Below the pieces are notes generated by a model, which made no database searches, had not been told where the DNA came from, and saw only the letters and a list, made by a program, of their open reading frames with translations. The translations under genes and the position numbers were made by a program. A stretch of DNA of 45,083 nt, taken from positions 1-45,083 of IMG/VR virus record IMGVR_UViG_3300048912_000286, one strand, 5' to 3'. This DNA is from a virus. Shown piece after piece: positions 6,630 to 14,454 of this stretch. Numbering within the stretch: the stretch's first letter is position 1; each line of letters starts with the position of its first letter.

Positions 6630-7483
6630 GCGAGCAGCAGACCATCCCGGGGCCGGGCGTCCACACGCTCACCGACGACGAGTACTTTGCCGGGCCGATC
6701 GCCCGCGAGAGCCTCTCGTCGACCGGCGCCCGCGAGATCCTCCAGTCGCCGGCCAGGTTCCGCTACAACCAGCAGTACCCGCGCGCACCGAAGCGCGCCT
6801 TCGACGTCGGGCACGCCGCGCACCAGCTCGTGCTGGGCGCCGGCCCTGAGCTGGTCGAGGTGCCGGGCACGGGCAAGGCGGGGCCGAACGCGTGGCTGTC
6901 CAACGCCGACAAGGACGCGGTGCAGGCGGTCCGGGATCGCGGCGGTGTGCCGCTGAAGCCGGTCGACTTCGAGGCCGTGCACGCCATGGCCACCGCCATC
7001 CACCGGCACCCGCACGCGCCGCGGCTGCTGTCGCGTGGTGAGCCGGAGAAGACGCTGGTGTGGCGCGACCCAGCGACGGGCGTGCTGTGCCGGGCGAAGA
7101 CGGACTGGCTGCGGCCGGACGGCATCGTCGACGTGAAGACGTGCGACAAGGCCGACGACGACTCGCTGTCGAAGGCGCTGCACAACTTCGGGTACGCGAT
7201 CCAGGCCGCCTTCTACCTGCGCGGGTTCCGGGCCATCCTGCGTGGCCACGGCGAGCCCGGCGCCGAGCCGTTCTTCGCGTTCATCGCCGTCGAGAAGGAG
7301 CCCCCGTACCTGCCGCGGGTCTTCCAGCTCACCGAGCGGGCGCTGGCCTGGGGCGACCGGAAGGTGTCCGAGGCGCTGGCCACCTATGCGGCGTGCCTCG
7401 AGGCCGACGACTGGCCGGGCTACCCCACTGACGAGATCCCCGAAATCGACCTGCCCGCATGGGTGCGGACGGAGGAGTGGTGA
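6626..7483 (+). CDS. RecE-like exonuclease (PD-(D/E)XK superfamily)
   Basis: A 285-residue nuclease that would resect double-stranded DNA 5' to 3' to give single strands for the annealing protein at 7707. Visible motifs are GHAAH (62-66), a conserved acidic position D160, the D169-x-K171 core (IVDVKT) and the Q193-x3-Y197 motif (AIQAAFYL) found in RecB/RecE-type nucleases. Length and motif order match phage PDDEXK exonucleases. The exonuclease, a small protein and the RecT-like gene follow in one coupled operon, a typical phage homologous recombination module. Assignment by motif and context. Confidence 0.8.
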   Translation: MSEQQTIPGPGVHTLTDDEYFAGPIARESLSSTGAREILQSPARFRYNQQYPRAPKRAFDVGHAAHQLVLGAGPELVEVPGTGKAGPNAWLSNADKDAVQAVRDRGGVPLKPVDFEAVHAMATAIHRHPHAPRLLSRGEPEKTLVWRDPATGVLCRAKTDWLRPDGIVDVKTCDKADDDSLSKALHNFGYAIQAAFYLRGFRAILRGHGEPGAEPFFAFIAVEKEPPYLPRVFQLTERALAWGDRKVSEALATYAACLEADDWPGYPTDEIPEIDLPAWVRTEEW

Positions 7484-7707
7484 CCGAGATCCCGACCGAC
7501 GCGTGGAGCCGGGAGCCGTGGGTTTTCGAGTCCATCGTCACCGACCCGGACCGGCGCATCCAGGTGCACGTGACCGTCACCGCCCATGCCCAGACCCGAC
7601 CGAAGCTGCTCGCCGAGGTGGGCGAGCTGACCCAGATGGCCGCCCAGCACGGCATGGACCACATCGCCAAGCGCGGCAAGGAAATCGACGAGGAGCCCCC
7701 GTTCTGA
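7480..7707 (+). CDS. Hypothetical protein between exonuclease and RecT-like gene
   Basis: A 75-residue protein; GTG 7480 overlaps the exonuclease stop and follows GGAGG (7471-7475). GTG 7477 is an equally readable alternative. It has a beta-type core (WVFESIVTDPDRRIQVHVTV) and a helical tail. Conservation of position inside a recombination module suggests an accessory role, but this is not shown by sequence. Confidence 0.55.
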   Translation: MTEIPTDAWSREPWVFESIVTDPDRRIQVHVTVTAHAQTRPKLLAEVGELTQMAAQHGMDHIAKRGKEIDEEPPF

Positions 7708-8555
7708 TGAGCACCAACGAAATCGCCGTCCGCGAGACCAACGTCGTCGCCGTTCCCGAGGTGCCCGGCACCGACCTGCGGGTGTGGGCCGAGCAGGCCA
7801 CCGCGGCCGCCGTCTACGCCGAGGCGATCTGCCGCACCTCCATGGTCCCCGCCGCCTACAAGGGCAAGCCCGAGGAGGCCACCGCCGCCATCCTGGCCGG
7901 CGCGGAGCTCGGTCTGTCGCCGATGGCCAGCCTCCGCGCGTTCCACAACATTTCCGGCACCCCGACCCCGTCGGCGATGACCCTGCGGGCCGTCGTCCTG
8001 GCCGCCGGACATCAGGTCGAGATCGTCGAGTCCACCAGCGAACGGGCCGTCGTGCGTGGCCTGCGCAAGGGCTCGACGGAGTGGCAGACCTCCGTGTGGG
8101 ATCTGCCCCGCGCCGAGCAGCTGGCGCAGTGGAAGAGCAACGCGATGTACAAGACCAACCGGGCGCAGATGCTCGCGGCCCGGGCCACCGCCGAGGTGTG
8201 CCGGTGGATCGGTGCCGACGCGTTGACCGGCATGCCGTACGCGGCCGAGGAGATGGACCACGAGCCTGCCGCCGCCGCGCCCGCGGTGCGCCGGCTCTCG
8301 GTGGCCGACCTCGACGCCCCGCCGATCGAGATCGAGGGCGACCCGATCGACCCGCCGATGACCGACGACCAGCGCCGCCAGATGTTCGCGCTGTGGGAGG
8401 ACCTCGGCTTCACCACCGCCGACGAAGGCCGGGCGCACCGCCTCGAGGTGACGTCGAACATCCTCGGCATGAAGGTCAGCTCGTGGTCGGAGCTGACCGC
8501 CGGCCAGGCCTCCGAGGTCATCGCGGCGTTCGTCCAGCGCAAGGCCGCCCAGTGA
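7707..8555 (+). CDS. RecT-like single-strand annealing protein
   Basis: A 282-residue protein whose first 185 residues resemble the RecT family: AILAGAELGLSPMASLRAF, SAMTLRAVVLAAGH and the conserved WKSNAMYKTNRAQMLAARAT segment before GADALTGMPYAAEE. It should coat and anneal single strands produced by the neighbouring exonuclease, for replication or recombination of the phage genome. Residues 200-282 are a separate C-terminal region (MTDDQRRQMFALWEDLGF) seen as a small helical module in actinophage RecT-like proteins. ATG 7707 overlaps the upstream stop. Family call by motif. Confidence 0.75.
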   Translation: MSTNEIAVRETNVVAVPEVPGTDLRVWAEQATAAAVYAEAICRTSMVPAAYKGKPEEATAAILAGAELGLSPMASLRAFHNISGTPTPSAMTLRAVVLAAGHQVEIVESTSERAVVRGLRKGSTEWQTSVWDLPRAEQLAQWKSNAMYKTNRAQMLAARATAEVCRWIGADALTGMPYAAEEMDHEPAAAAPAVRRLSVADLDAPPIEIEGDPIDPPMTDDQRRQMFALWEDLGFTTADEGRAHRLEVTSNILGMKVSSWSELTAGQASEVIAAFVQRKAAQ

Positions 8556-8845
8556 AGCGGGCCGCCGCCGAGGACCTGGCCGACCGGCTGAAGACCCTCT
8601 CCGACGCGAGCCGGCTGCAACTGCTGGACATGATCTGCACCTTCCCCGGCACCACCGCGGCTGTCCTGCGCCGCAAGCTCGCCGAGGGCGGCACGGAGCT
8701 GGGCCAGCCGACGATCGCGCATCACCTGCGGGTGCTGCTCGAAGCGGGCCTGGTCGAGCGTGAGCGCGTCGGCCGGTTCGTCCGGTACCGCTCGGACCAC
8801 AAGGTGGCCCGGGCCGTCTCGACCGACCTGGGCCGGTTCACGTGA
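8552..8845 (+). CDS. ArsR-type winged-helix DNA-binding protein
   Basis: A 97-residue protein with a complete ArsR-like winged helix: ADRLKTLSDASRLQLLDMIC, then the recognition region QPTIAHHLRVLLEAGLVERE and the wing RVGRFVRYRS. No Cys metal site is present in the recognition helix, so metal sensing is unlikely. It begins with GTG 8552 inside the recT-like gene and overlaps the LuxR-like gene by 4 bases. It may switch early to late transcription or act on host genes; the target is unknown. Confidence 0.7.
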   Translation: MKRAAAEDLADRLKTLSDASRLQLLDMICTFPGTTAAVLRRKLAEGGTELGQPTIAHHLRVLLEAGLVERERVGRFVRYRSDHKVARAVSTDLGRFT

Positions 8846-9084
8846 GCGGCCCGGGGCGGGCGGGCCAGTTGCGCGGGGATCTGTCCGGCAGGCAGCTCGG
8901 CGAGCGGGAGGTGGCAATCCTGCACCTGGTCGCCGAGGGCAGCTCGAACCCGCAGATCGCCGGGAAGTTGTACCTGTCCGAGGACACGGTGAAGACGTTC
9001 CTGATGACCGCCTTCCGCAAGCTCGGCGCGCGCAACCGGGCCCACGCCGTCTACCTGGCGCTGAAGTCGGGAGTCATCCAGTGA
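8842..9084 (+). CDS. Stand-alone LuxR/GerE-type HTH protein
   Basis: An 80-residue protein that is little more than a LuxR_C/GerE helix-turn-helix: LGEREVAILHLVAEGSSNPQ, then YLSEDTVKTFLMTAFRKLGA. It has no receiver or ligand domain, so its activity would be set by its level. It follows the ArsR-type gene with a GTGA overlap; two adjacent regulators inside the early operon suggest control of phage or host transcription. Confidence 0.75.
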   Translation: MSGPGRAGQLRGDLSGRQLGEREVAILHLVAEGSSNPQIAGKLYLSEDTVKTFLMTAFRKLGARNRAHAVYLALKSGVIQ

Positions 9085-9590
9085 CGGCCGTCGACTGGTC
9101 CCGCTACCGCAAATGCCCCGCGTGCGCGGCCGCGGTCGGCGAGCCGTGCCGCTTGGTCCTGGCCGTCGTGCCGGGCCAGGAACCCACGTACACCTCGGCG
9201 AGCCAGCCGCACGGCCACCGCCGACTCCGCACTGGAGGTGCATCGATGCCCAAGCAGGCCCGCGAGACCACCATCGCCGAGATCGAGGCCCAGTTCGAGC
9301 TGGCCTCCTACTGGATGGGCATCAAGTGGTGCCCGGCGGTCGCCCGCAAGGACGACGGCGGTTACAGCATCCGCACCGTCAAGGGCCGCCACACCTATCC
9401 CGGCGGCGAGAACGTCAGCTACGACTACTTCGAGCTCGATGCCGACGGCGTCGTTACCACCGCCCCGCGCGGGCACGCGAAGACGTACCGGCCCGGCCGC
9501 GTCGTGGACATCGCCGACGCCGCCCGGATTCTGGCCGAGGACGAGGTCGCCCAGGCCGCCGCCCCTCGCTACCAGGTCGGCGGGTGGTGA
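9081..9590 (+). CDS. Zinc-finger protein fused to an unknown domain
   Basis: A 169-residue frame from GTG 9081. Residues 10-50 carry a zinc-finger-like set common in actinobacterial DNA-binding proteins (CPACAAAVGEPCR, then PHGHRRLR). Residues 56-169 are an unrelated beta-rich domain (SYDYFELDADGVVTTAPRGH). An in-frame ATG at 9246 has a strong GGAGGT ribosome site 7 bases ahead, so the second domain may also be made alone. It could be two genes that lost the stop between them, or one gene with a nested product. Confidence 0.6.
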   Translation: MTAVDWSRYRKCPACAAAVGEPCRLVLAVVPGQEPTYTSASQPHGHRRLRTGGASMPKQARETTIAEIEAQFELASYWMGIKWCPAVARKDDGGYSIRTVKGRHTYPGGENVSYDYFELDADGVVTTAPRGHAKTYRPGRVVDIADAARILAEDEVAQAAAPRYQVGGW

Positions 9591-9898
9591 CGGTGAGTTT
9601 CTGGCAGGAAGTGTGGCTCGCCCTCGCCGGGCGCGTCGTCTACGAGCAGCCGACCACCACCGCCGAGCCCGAGCCGTCCGCCGAGGACCGGCAGATGCGC
9701 GCCAACCACCTCAACGCCCTGCGCCGCATCGACTCGCTCGTGCACGGCGAGCACCGGCGCGACTTCCCCGACCAGGCGGTCATCGATGCGCTGCTCGACG
9801 TCCGGTCCGCGATCGCGCCGGCTAAGGCGGGCTCGACGAAGCTGCTGCCCGGTGAGCCGCCCGTGGTCTCCGGTGACCGGGCGAGGTGGGCGCGGTGA
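9587..9898 (+). CDS. Hypothetical protein
   Basis: A 103-residue protein. GTG 9587 overlaps the upstream stop; GTG 9593 is an alternative. The N-terminus is short and hydrophobic (FWQEVWLALAGRVVYE), followed by an acidic linker and a helical region (LNALRRIDSLVHGEHRRDF). No domain recognised. Confidence 0.55.
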   Translation: MTVSFWQEVWLALAGRVVYEQPTTTAEPEPSAEDRQMRANHLNALRRIDSLVHGEHRRDFPDQAVIDALLDVRSAIAPAKAGSTKLLPGEPPVVSGDRARWAR

Positions 9899-10194
9899 GC
9901 GGCGCTCCGATCGATCTGGTGCCGGTGGGCGGCGAGTCCACGTCGGCCCGGCTGCGCCGCACCGAGGCCGAGCTCGGCTCGGCGCTCACCCAGCTCAACC
10001 GGGTCACCAAGCTCCACGACGAGCTGGCCGAGCGGTACGCCGAGCTGCTCACGAAGGTGATGACGACCCGCCTGCCGGTCACCGACGACGAGGTCCGGGC
10101 CTGGTACGCCGACCGCGGCCTGAACATGTCCTGCGGCGCTGGCGTCCTGTTCGCCGCGCTGCGCAAGGAGTACGGCTTCGGGGCGTCGTCGTGA
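9895..10194 (+). CDS. Hypothetical protein with coiled-coil segment
   Basis: A 99-residue protein from GTG 9895, overlapping the previous stop. Residues 17-58 are likely helical and coiled coil (ARLRRTEAELGSALTQLNRV). The end (TDDEVRAWYADRGLNMSCGA) is a short globular region. It overlaps the XRE gene by 4 bases. Function unknown. Confidence 0.55.
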   Translation: MSGAPIDLVPVGGESTSARLRRTEAELGSALTQLNRVTKLHDELAERYAELLTKVMTTRLPVTDDEVRAWYADRGLNMSCGAGVLFAALRKEYGFGASS

Positions 10195-10550
10195 GCCGCC
10201 CGGGTCCGGCCCGCACCGCGCGGATCGAGCGGCGCGCTGCCGCCCGGTCGTCGGCCAAGGGGAACGCGATGGTCGTACCCGACGCGATCGCCCAGCTCAG
10301 CCGCGACGACCTGACCGGCGAGATGCGGCTGGCCAGATCCGCCGACGTGGCCGCGCTCATCACGGCCCGCCGCAAAGAGCTGGGCTGGACGAGGACCGGG
10401 CTCGCCGAGCGGGCTGGCGTGTCCCATCCCACGGTCTCGATGGTCGAGTCGGGCAAGCGCAAGGCGGGCATGGAGACGACGCTGCTGCTGTTCGCCGCGC
10501 TCAGCCTGGAGTTGTGGGCGTTCCCCCGCGCCGTCGAGGAGACGTCGTGA
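10191..10550 (+). CDS. XRE-family DNA-binding protein
   Basis: A 119-residue protein with a textbook helix-turn-helix: ALITARRKELGWTRTGLAER, then AGVSHPTVSMVESGKRKAGM. The GTG start at 10191 overlaps the upstream stop; ATG 10269 with AAGGGG upstream is an alternative that would remove the basic N-terminal 26 residues. It is one of several small HTH proteins of the early operon. The single-domain form resembles the regulators found with actinophage early genes. Confidence 0.7.
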   Translation: MSRPGPARTARIERRAAARSSAKGNAMVVPDAIAQLSRDDLTGEMRLARSADVAALITARRKELGWTRTGLAERAGVSHPTVSMVESGKRKAGMETTLLLFAALSLELWAFPRAVEETS

Positions 10551-10693
10551 CGGCCGGGGCGTGGGTGCTGGTCGGGGTGGCCGTGGTGCTGTTGAGCACC
10601 ACGGCGGGGCTGGCGCTGCTGTTCGGCACCGGCCCTGAGTGCGACGGCTGCGACGACCCGGACTGCGACGTCTGCTGGCTGGGGGCGTGGTGA
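10547..10693 (+). CDS. 48-residue membrane protein with Cys/Asp-rich tail
   Basis: A short gene starting at GTG 10547 inside the previous gene and ending 3 bases into the next. Residues 4-28 form one membrane segment (AWVLVGVAVVLLSTTAGLAL). The tail has four Cys in a Cys/Asp cluster (ECDGCDDPDCDVCW), which could bind a metal or be oxidised. Overlaps on both sides (GTGA) support translation. Topology and function are unknown. Confidence 0.6.
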   Translation: MTAGAWVLVGVAVVLLSTTAGLALLFGTGPECDGCDDPDCDVCWLGAW

Positions 10694-11256
10694 CGGTCCC
10701 CTACGCGGTCGGCGTGTGCGGCTTCGGCCGGTGCGGCTCGACCATGACGATGCGGATGCTCGACGCCGGAGGTCTGCCGCCGGTCGCTGGGTCCTCATCG
10801 CGCTCGTACGAGCTGCACGGCGGCGTGCAGCGGGCATGGCACACCCAGCTGGTCGGCGGCGCAGTGAAGCTGCTGGACTCGGTGCTCTACTTCGGTGTGC
10901 CGCCCGCGCGAGCATGGCGCTTCGTGTGGCTCGACCGCGACCCGGTTCAGCAGGCCACCTCGCAGATCAAGCTCATCGGCGCGGCCGACCCGGGGGCGCA
11001 GTTCGCCGACGACGCGGTCGAGCGGCTGGCCCAGTCGTACGAGGCGGACCGGCCGCGAGCGCTCGGCGAACTGCGCCGCCACGGCGAAGTCCTCGTCATG
11101 CAATACGAGCGCGTGCTGGCCAATCCGCGGAAGGCGGCCAAGCAGCTACGGCAGGCCTTCCCGAATCTCCACCTCGAAGAGGCCGCGGCCGCCGTGCACC
11201 AGCGCGACGGCGCGTGTCGGCCTGACATGTCGTTCGAGTTGGGACGGACGGAATGA
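10690..11256 (+). CDS. Sulfotransferase-like protein
   Basis: A 188-residue protein with the hallmarks of PAPS-dependent sulfotransferases. A P-loop-like 5'-phosphosulfate loop lies near the N-terminus (CGFGRCGSTMTMRML, residues 10-24). The 3'-phosphate site FVWLDRDPVQQATSQ has R83 and S91. A C-terminal YERVLANP motif matches the family's E/N-P segment. It is shorter than most family members (about 250-300), so the acceptor-binding part is reduced. Acceptor unknown; it might modify a surface glycan, a metabolite or nucleic acid. It is embedded in the early operon, GTG start coupled to the upstream gene. Confidence 0.7.
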   Translation: MTVPYAVGVCGFGRCGSTMTMRMLDAGGLPPVAGSSSRSYELHGGVQRAWHTQLVGGAVKLLDSVLYFGVPPARAWRFVWLDRDPVQQATSQIKLIGAADPGAQFADDAVERLAQSYEADRPRALGELRRHGEVLVMQYERVLANPRKAAKQLRQAFPNLHLEEAAAAVHQRDGACRPDMSFELGRTE

Positions 11257-11642
11257 CGCGGGCGGTGCGGGTGTGGGCGGCCGAGGACGAGCCGCGCCGG
11301 GACTGGGTCCGCAGGACAGCCGACCAGTGGGGCTTCGCCGACCTGATCGCCGCCCTCGACGCCGACCTGGCCGACCACGACCGGCTCAAGGCCACCCCCA
11401 CCGCACCGCCCCGGCAAGACGCACTCATCCCCGCCAGCGAAGCCGGACCCTGCCTGCCCGCCACCAGCAGCCAATGCGCCTGCGGGCGTGAAGTCACCAC
11501 CGAGCTGTACCCGTGGGTCGGCGCCGACGGCACCGTCACCTGGCTCGGCCCCGGCTGCTGGCGCGACCGGGCCCTGCGCCGGGCCGACGAGAGAGCCGGC
11601 GACCAGCTCGAAGTGTTCCGCATCCCACCGAAGGAGGCCTGA
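11253..11642 (+). CDS. Hypothetical protein with Cys motif
   Basis: A 129-residue protein overlapping the sulfotransferase-like gene by 4 bases. The N-terminal half is helical (RDWVRRTADQWGFADLIAAL). The C-terminal part has three Cys in a possible zinc-binding arrangement (SSQCACGREVTTELYPWVGA, then GPGCWRDRA). Function unknown. Confidence 0.6.
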   Translation: MTRAVRVWAAEDEPRRDWVRRTADQWGFADLIAALDADLADHDRLKATPTAPPRQDALIPASEAGPCLPATSSQCACGREVTTELYPWVGADGTVTWLGPGCWRDRALRRADERAGDQLEVFRIPPKEA

Positions 11643-11644
11643 CC

Positions 11645-12481
11645 GTGGCCGACAAGAGCCGCATCGAATGGACCGAAGCCACCTGGAACCCGACCACCGG
11701 CTGCGACCGGGTTTCGCCGGGCTGCGACCACTGCTACGCCATGACCCTCGCCCCGCGGCTGAAGGCCATGGGATCCAAGCGCTACCAGCGCGACGGCGAC
11801 CCTCGCACCTCCGGGCCGGGCTTCGGCCTGACGCTGCACAGCGACACGGTCAGCCTGCCGATGCGGTGGACCAAGCCCCGGCGCATCTTCGTCAACTCGA
11901 TGTCGGACCTGTTCCACGCCGACGTGCCGGACCGGTTCATCGCCGACGTGTACGCCGTCATGACGATCGCCGAGCAGCACACCTTCCAGCTACTCACCAA
12001 GCGACACGGCCGGATGCGGTCGCTGCTGACCTCGGTGCGCTTCTGGCATGAGGTGAGCCGCGCCCGCAACGTTCGTGGTTTCCCGATGCTGCCGTCCGGC
12101 GGCGACTTCGAGCCGCCGCGCAACGTCTGGCTCGGCGTCAGCGTCGAGGACCAGCAGCGCGCCGACCTCCGTATCCCGGCGCTGCTGGACACCCCGGCCG
12201 CCGTGCGCTGGCTGTCCTGCGAACCGCTACTGGGTCCGGTGGACATCTTCCGCAGTAGCCTGATCGACCGCGATCCCGGGCTCGACTGGGTGGTCGTCGG
12301 TGGCGAGTCCGGCCGGACGGCCCGGCCAATGGAAGCGGCGTGGGCGCGCCTCCTACGCGACGAGTGCGTCGGAGCCAGCATCCCCTTCTTCTTCAAGCAG
12401 TGGGGCGGGCGTACCCCGAAGGCCAACGGGCGCGAGCTCGACGGCCGGACGTGGGACGAGTACCCGGCGGCGGTGGCCTGA
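11645..12481 (+). CDS. DUF5131 / phage Gp37-Gp68 family protein
   Basis: A 278-residue protein with the family's N-terminal signature IEWTEATWNPTTGC and three cysteines at residues 20, 27 and 30 (C-x6-C-x2-CY). These resemble the Fe-S ligating cysteines of radical-SAM-like proteins. Other conserved stretches are RRIFVNSMSDLFH, FQLLTKR, NVWLGVSVEDQ, WLSCEPLLG and WVVVGGESG. The family is widespread in phages and mobile elements; its reaction is not established. GTG 11645 starts 2 bases after the previous stop. Full length, no obvious defects. Confidence 0.85.
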   Translation: MADKSRIEWTEATWNPTTGCDRVSPGCDHCYAMTLAPRLKAMGSKRYQRDGDPRTSGPGFGLTLHSDTVSLPMRWTKPRRIFVNSMSDLFHADVPDRFIADVYAVMTIAEQHTFQLLTKRHGRMRSLLTSVRFWHEVSRARNVRGFPMLPSGGDFEPPRNVWLGVSVEDQQRADLRIPALLDTPAAVRWLSCEPLLGPVDIFRSSLIDRDPGLDWVVVGGESGRTARPMEAAWARLLRDECVGASIPFFFKQWGGRTPKANGRELDGRTWDEYPAAVA

Positions 12482-12687
12482 TGGCCAGCATCCGCAAGGC
12501 GCGCCGCCGCGTCGCCCGCTGGGAGCGATACACGGCCCGCTGCATGCGCGTCGCTGGCGAGCAGCACCTCGCCGTGCCCCACGGCGAAGACCGCGCCCGC
12601 GACGCCCTACAGGCCGCCCTGCGCTGCCACAACAGCTGCCGCTGCGACGGCTGCACCCTCTGGCGCCGGACGGCAGGTGCGGTGTGA
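12481..12687 (+). CDS. Hypothetical small basic Cys-containing protein
   Basis: A 68-residue basic protein with ATG 12481 overlapping the upstream stop. The N-terminus is Arg-rich (SIRKARRRVARWERY). The C-terminus has Cys in C-x4-C-x2-C spacing (LRCHNSCRCDGCTLWRR), a possible zinc knuckle. Probably nucleic-acid binding, by composition only. Confidence 0.55.
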   Translation: MASIRKARRRVARWERYTARCMRVAGEQHLAVPHGEDRARDALQAALRCHNSCRCDGCTLWRRTAGAV

Positions 12688-12971
12688 GCGGCGGCGACAA
12701 CGCGCTCGGGCGCATCAGCCCGCACCCACCGTCCACGGCGGAGAGTCGCGCCGCCGCACGCCGGTACCTGGAGCGGTCGGGGAACGCCGACGTGCTGGCG
12801 GTGCTCGGACTCGACGACACGGAGCCGGCCGCGCCGGGCCGCCAGCTGTGCCCGCGCTGCGGCGGGCAGCTGTCCGACCCGTCGGTGAACGGCGGGTTCG
12901 AGGCTTGCCGCCGCCGCAGGTGCGCCGAGTTGCGCACCACACCCGCGTCGGATGCGAGGTCCAGGCGGTGA
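12684..12971 (+). CDS. Small zinc-ribbon-like protein before the methyltransferase
   Basis: A 95-residue protein from GTG 12684, coupled by 4-base overlaps to both neighbours. Residues 55-82 form a probable zinc ribbon (CPRCGGQLSD, then FEACRRRRCAELR). The N-terminal half contains a short helical region (RAAARRYLERSGNADVLAVL). It may act with the downstream methyltransferase, which is only suggested by coupling. Confidence 0.6.
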   Translation: MSGGDNALGRISPHPPSTAESRAAARRYLERSGNADVLAVLGLDDTEPAAPGRQLCPRCGGQLSDPSVNGGFEACRRRRCAELRTTPASDARSRR

Positions 12972-14248
12972 GCGCAACCGTCCTGCGCGCCGACGCGCGC
13001 TGCCTGCCGCTGGCCGACGCCTCTGTCGACCTGATCGTCACCTCACCGCCCTACTGGGCGCTGCGCTCGTACACCGACGGCGGTGAGCACTACGACGGGC
13101 AGATCGGCGCCGAGCCCACCCCGGCCGCGTTCATCGACAACCTGATCGCCTGCACCCGCGAGTGGATGCGGGTGCTGAAGCCGTCCGGCTCGCTGTGGGT
13201 CAACCTCGGCGACAAGTACTCGACGTACGAGAGTCCGAATCGAACCCGATTCGGAGGTGAGATCGGCGAGCGGCAGGATGCGGCATCCCAGCGCGGCACC
13301 CGGTACACGCGATCGGCACCAGCGGCCTACGGCGTTCCCTGCAAGTCACTGTTCGGCCTGCCGTGGCGGTATGCCATCCGCTGCATCGACGACCTCGGCC
13401 TGATCCTGCGCGCCGAGGTGATCTGGTCGAAGCCGAACGGCCTGCCGGAGTCGGTGACCGACCGGGTCCGCCGCTCGCACGAGACGTGGTTTCACCTGAC
13501 CAAGGAGCCGCGCTACTTCGCCGCCGTGGACACCATCCGCGAGCCCACGTCGGCGATTGACCGCTGGCCCACTCGGGTCAGCGGAGGGGAATCTGCCCGC
13601 CGGGTCTCGGATGAGAACTACCGGCATGGGGCTCCCCGCGTGCCCGCGCTCCAGAACCACGCGCTCGGCAAGCTGCCTGGCTCGGTCTGGACCGTCGCCA
13701 CCCAGCCGCTCACCGTCCCGGCCGAGCTCGGCGTCGACCACTTCGCGGCGTTCCCGATGGAGTGGCCACGCCGCATCATCCAGGGCTGGTCGCCAGCCGG
13801 CATCTGTACGGCGTGCGGCGAAGGTCGGCGGCCAGACCTCGATGTCTCGAGACCTCGAGGTCAGACCCCGCGCCAAGCCCAACTCGCCGCGGCCCAGTCG
13901 ACCAGGGCGAGCCGAACCGACATCTCCGGTGGCACGGCGTCGACAACGCTCGGCCTCGCATCGGCACATGTCGAGCGGCGCATCGTCGGCGAGGCGTGCG
14001 CCTGCCCTGAGCCAACCGCACCCACCCGGCCCGCGGTCGTGCTGGACCCGTTCGGCGGCACCGGCACCACCGCGCTCGTCGCCCACGCCCTCGGCCGTCA
14101 CGGCGTCTCCGTCGACATGTCCGCCGACTACTGCCGCCTCGCCCGCTGGCGCAACACCGACCCGGGCCAGCTCGCCGCGGCGCTCGAGGTGCCGAAGCCG
14201 CCGGCGGAACGCGATGGGCAGCTGGACCTGTTCGGGGCCGCCTCGTGA
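12968..14248 (+). CDS. DNA methyltransferase (beta-class N4-cytosine/N6-adenine type)
   Basis: A 426-residue SAM-dependent DNA methyltransferase. Catalytic motif IV TSPPYW is at residues 25-30. The SAM-binding motif I DPFGGTGTT is near residue 360, after the catalytic motif, as in beta-class enzymes. S-P-P-Y is typical of N4-cytosine enzymes but also occurs in N6-adenine ones, so the base is undecided. Between the halves are WSKPNGLPESVTDR and a Cys-rich insertion (CTACGEG near 280, CAC near 340) likely to bind zinc. No restriction gene is next to it, so it is probably an orphan enzyme protecting phage DNA or altering gene expression. GTG start overlaps the zinc-ribbon gene. Confidence 0.85.
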   Translation: MSATVLRADARCLPLADASVDLIVTSPPYWALRSYTDGGEHYDGQIGAEPTPAAFIDNLIACTREWMRVLKPSGSLWVNLGDKYSTYESPNRTRFGGEIGERQDAASQRGTRYTRSAPAAYGVPCKSLFGLPWRYAIRCIDDLGLILRAEVIWSKPNGLPESVTDRVRRSHETWFHLTKEPRYFAAVDTIREPTSAIDRWPTRVSGGESARRVSDENYRHGAPRVPALQNHALGKLPGSVWTVATQPLTVPAELGVDHFAAFPMEWPRRIIQGWSPAGICTACGEGRRPDLDVSRPRGQTPRQAQLAAAQSTRASRTDISGGTASTTLGLASAHVERRIVGEACACPEPTAPTRPAVVLDPFGGTGTTALVAHALGRHGVSVDMSADYCRLARWRNTDPGQLAAALEVPKPPAERDGQLDLFGAAS

Positions 14249-14454
14249 GCCCCTCGAAGCCGATCGTCCCGCCGCGGTGCGGTGGCGTGTTCACGCCCGA
14301 CCCCGACGTGCCCGCCGACCCGCTGTCCACCAACGGCCGCACGGTGTGCCGCTGCGGGCTGCTCGGCCAGGCAGGCGACTCCCACCATCCGCTGCCAGAC
14401 GTCCCGGAACAGGCCGAGCAACGCGGCTGGTACGACCACGACGAGGAGACCTGA
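14245..14454 (+). CDS. Hypothetical small Cys/His protein
   Basis: A 69-residue protein from GTG 14245, overlapping the methyltransferase stop by 4 bases. The motif RTVCRCGLLGQAGDSHH may bind a metal; the rest is proline-rich. It is similar in character to the many short Cys/His proteins encoded in actinophage early regions. No function assigned. Confidence 0.5.
   Translation: MSPSKPIVPPRCGGVFTPDPDVPADPLSTNGRTVCRCGLLGQAGDSHHPLPDVPEQAEQRGWYDHDEET

Noticed and set aside
13346-14101. Minus-strand frame opposite the methyltransferase
   Set aside because: Shadow of the methyltransferase gene, whose catalytic and SAM-binding motifs are in the plus frame.
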